Of a DNA stretch of 6,183 nt, positions 6,115-6,183 are shown piece after piece. Below the pieces are notes generated by a model. It saw nothing but the letters and a program-made list of their open reading frames with translations. It did no database searches and was not told the DNA's origin. Source of the DNA: Wenzhouxiangella sp. (GTDB lineage Bacteria; Pseudomonadota; Gammaproteobacteria; Xanthomonadales; Wenzhouxiangellaceae); NCBI GenBank assembly GCA_018400355.1, contig JAGYMV010000045.1, positions 1 to 6,183 of the forward strand, given 5' to 3'. Both the position numbers and the translations under genes were made by a program. How positions within the stretch are numbered: the stretch's first letter is position 1; every line of letters starts with the position of its first letter.

Positions 6115-6183
6115 ATGACCAAGCAGCTAAAAGAGCAATACCGTACCTCGCATCTTTCTGGTGGCAATGCCCACTATGTCGAA
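6115..6183 (+). CDS. sucA: 2-oxoglutarate dehydrogenase E1 component SucA (partial, 3' end cut by window edge)
   Basis: Only 23 codons are present: MTKQLKEQYRTSHLSGG then NAHYVE. The pattern (T/S)-S-x-L-(S/A)-G-(G/S)-N-x-x-(Y/W)-(V/I)-E is the conserved N-terminal block of SucA/OdhA. E. coli has SSYLSGSNQSWIEQLYE near its start, and Xanthomonas-type proteins have a GGN-x-x-YIE version. The full protein would be the thiamine-diphosphate-dependent decarboxylating subunit of the 2-oxoglutarate dehydrogenase complex. ATG 6115 is the first possible start, since an in-frame TAG occurs at 6103-6105. The ribosome-binding site is weak. A TCA-cycle neighbour of sdh is expected, which supports the call made from a short fragment. 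Confidence 0.78.
   Translation, partial: MTKQLKEQYRTSHLSGGNAHYVE

Overview
The window reads as chromosomal core-metabolism DNA of a proteobacterium, most probably a gammaproteobacterium. The evidence is moderate GC content, the sdhCDAB-sdhE order, a YgfZ/COG0354 protein, and a PurB of the long enterobacterial type. The SdhA and SdhB sequences are of the alphaproteobacterial/mitochondrial-like kind that also occurs in Xanthomonas-type gammaproteobacteria. I cannot name the genus.

Left two thirds (1-3636), minus strand: a compact succinate dehydrogenase (complex II) operon. In transcription order it holds a 55-residue DUF1674 protein (bacterial homologue of the assembly factor SDHAF4/Sdh8), sdhC, sdhD, sdhA, sdhB, and the first 19 codons of sdhE, which is cut by the left edge. 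Spacing is tight: a 46-base gap, then a 4-base ATGA overlap, then direct abutment, then gaps of 20 and 11 bases. The catalytic, cofactor and quinone-site residues expected in the four structural subunits are all visible, so the enzyme looks intact.

Right third, plus strand: from a 71-base divergent intergenic region run ygfZ (folate-dependent Fe-S cluster protein) and purB (adenylosuccinate lyase), 6 bases apart. A 163-base intergenic region follows, with a weak terminator candidate, a perfect short palindrome and a consensus TATAAT box. The first 23 codons of sucA (2-oxoglutarate dehydrogenase E1) then run off the right edge.

How the genes fit together: SucA and SDH are both TCA-cycle steps. 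SdhE attaches FAD to SdhA, SDHAF4-type proteins protect or chaperone flavinated SdhA, and YgfZ supports Fe-S enzymes such as the one containing SdhB. Three separate maturation factors therefore surround one enzyme, two of them apparently in its operon and one divergent from it. PurB is a purine gene that also releases fumarate, the SDH product. The most noteworthy items are the tiny DUF1674 gene, the cut sdhE and sucA genes at the edges, and the overlapping divergent -10 boxes. I see no mobile element, CRISPR array, RNA gene or unknown multi-gene system.
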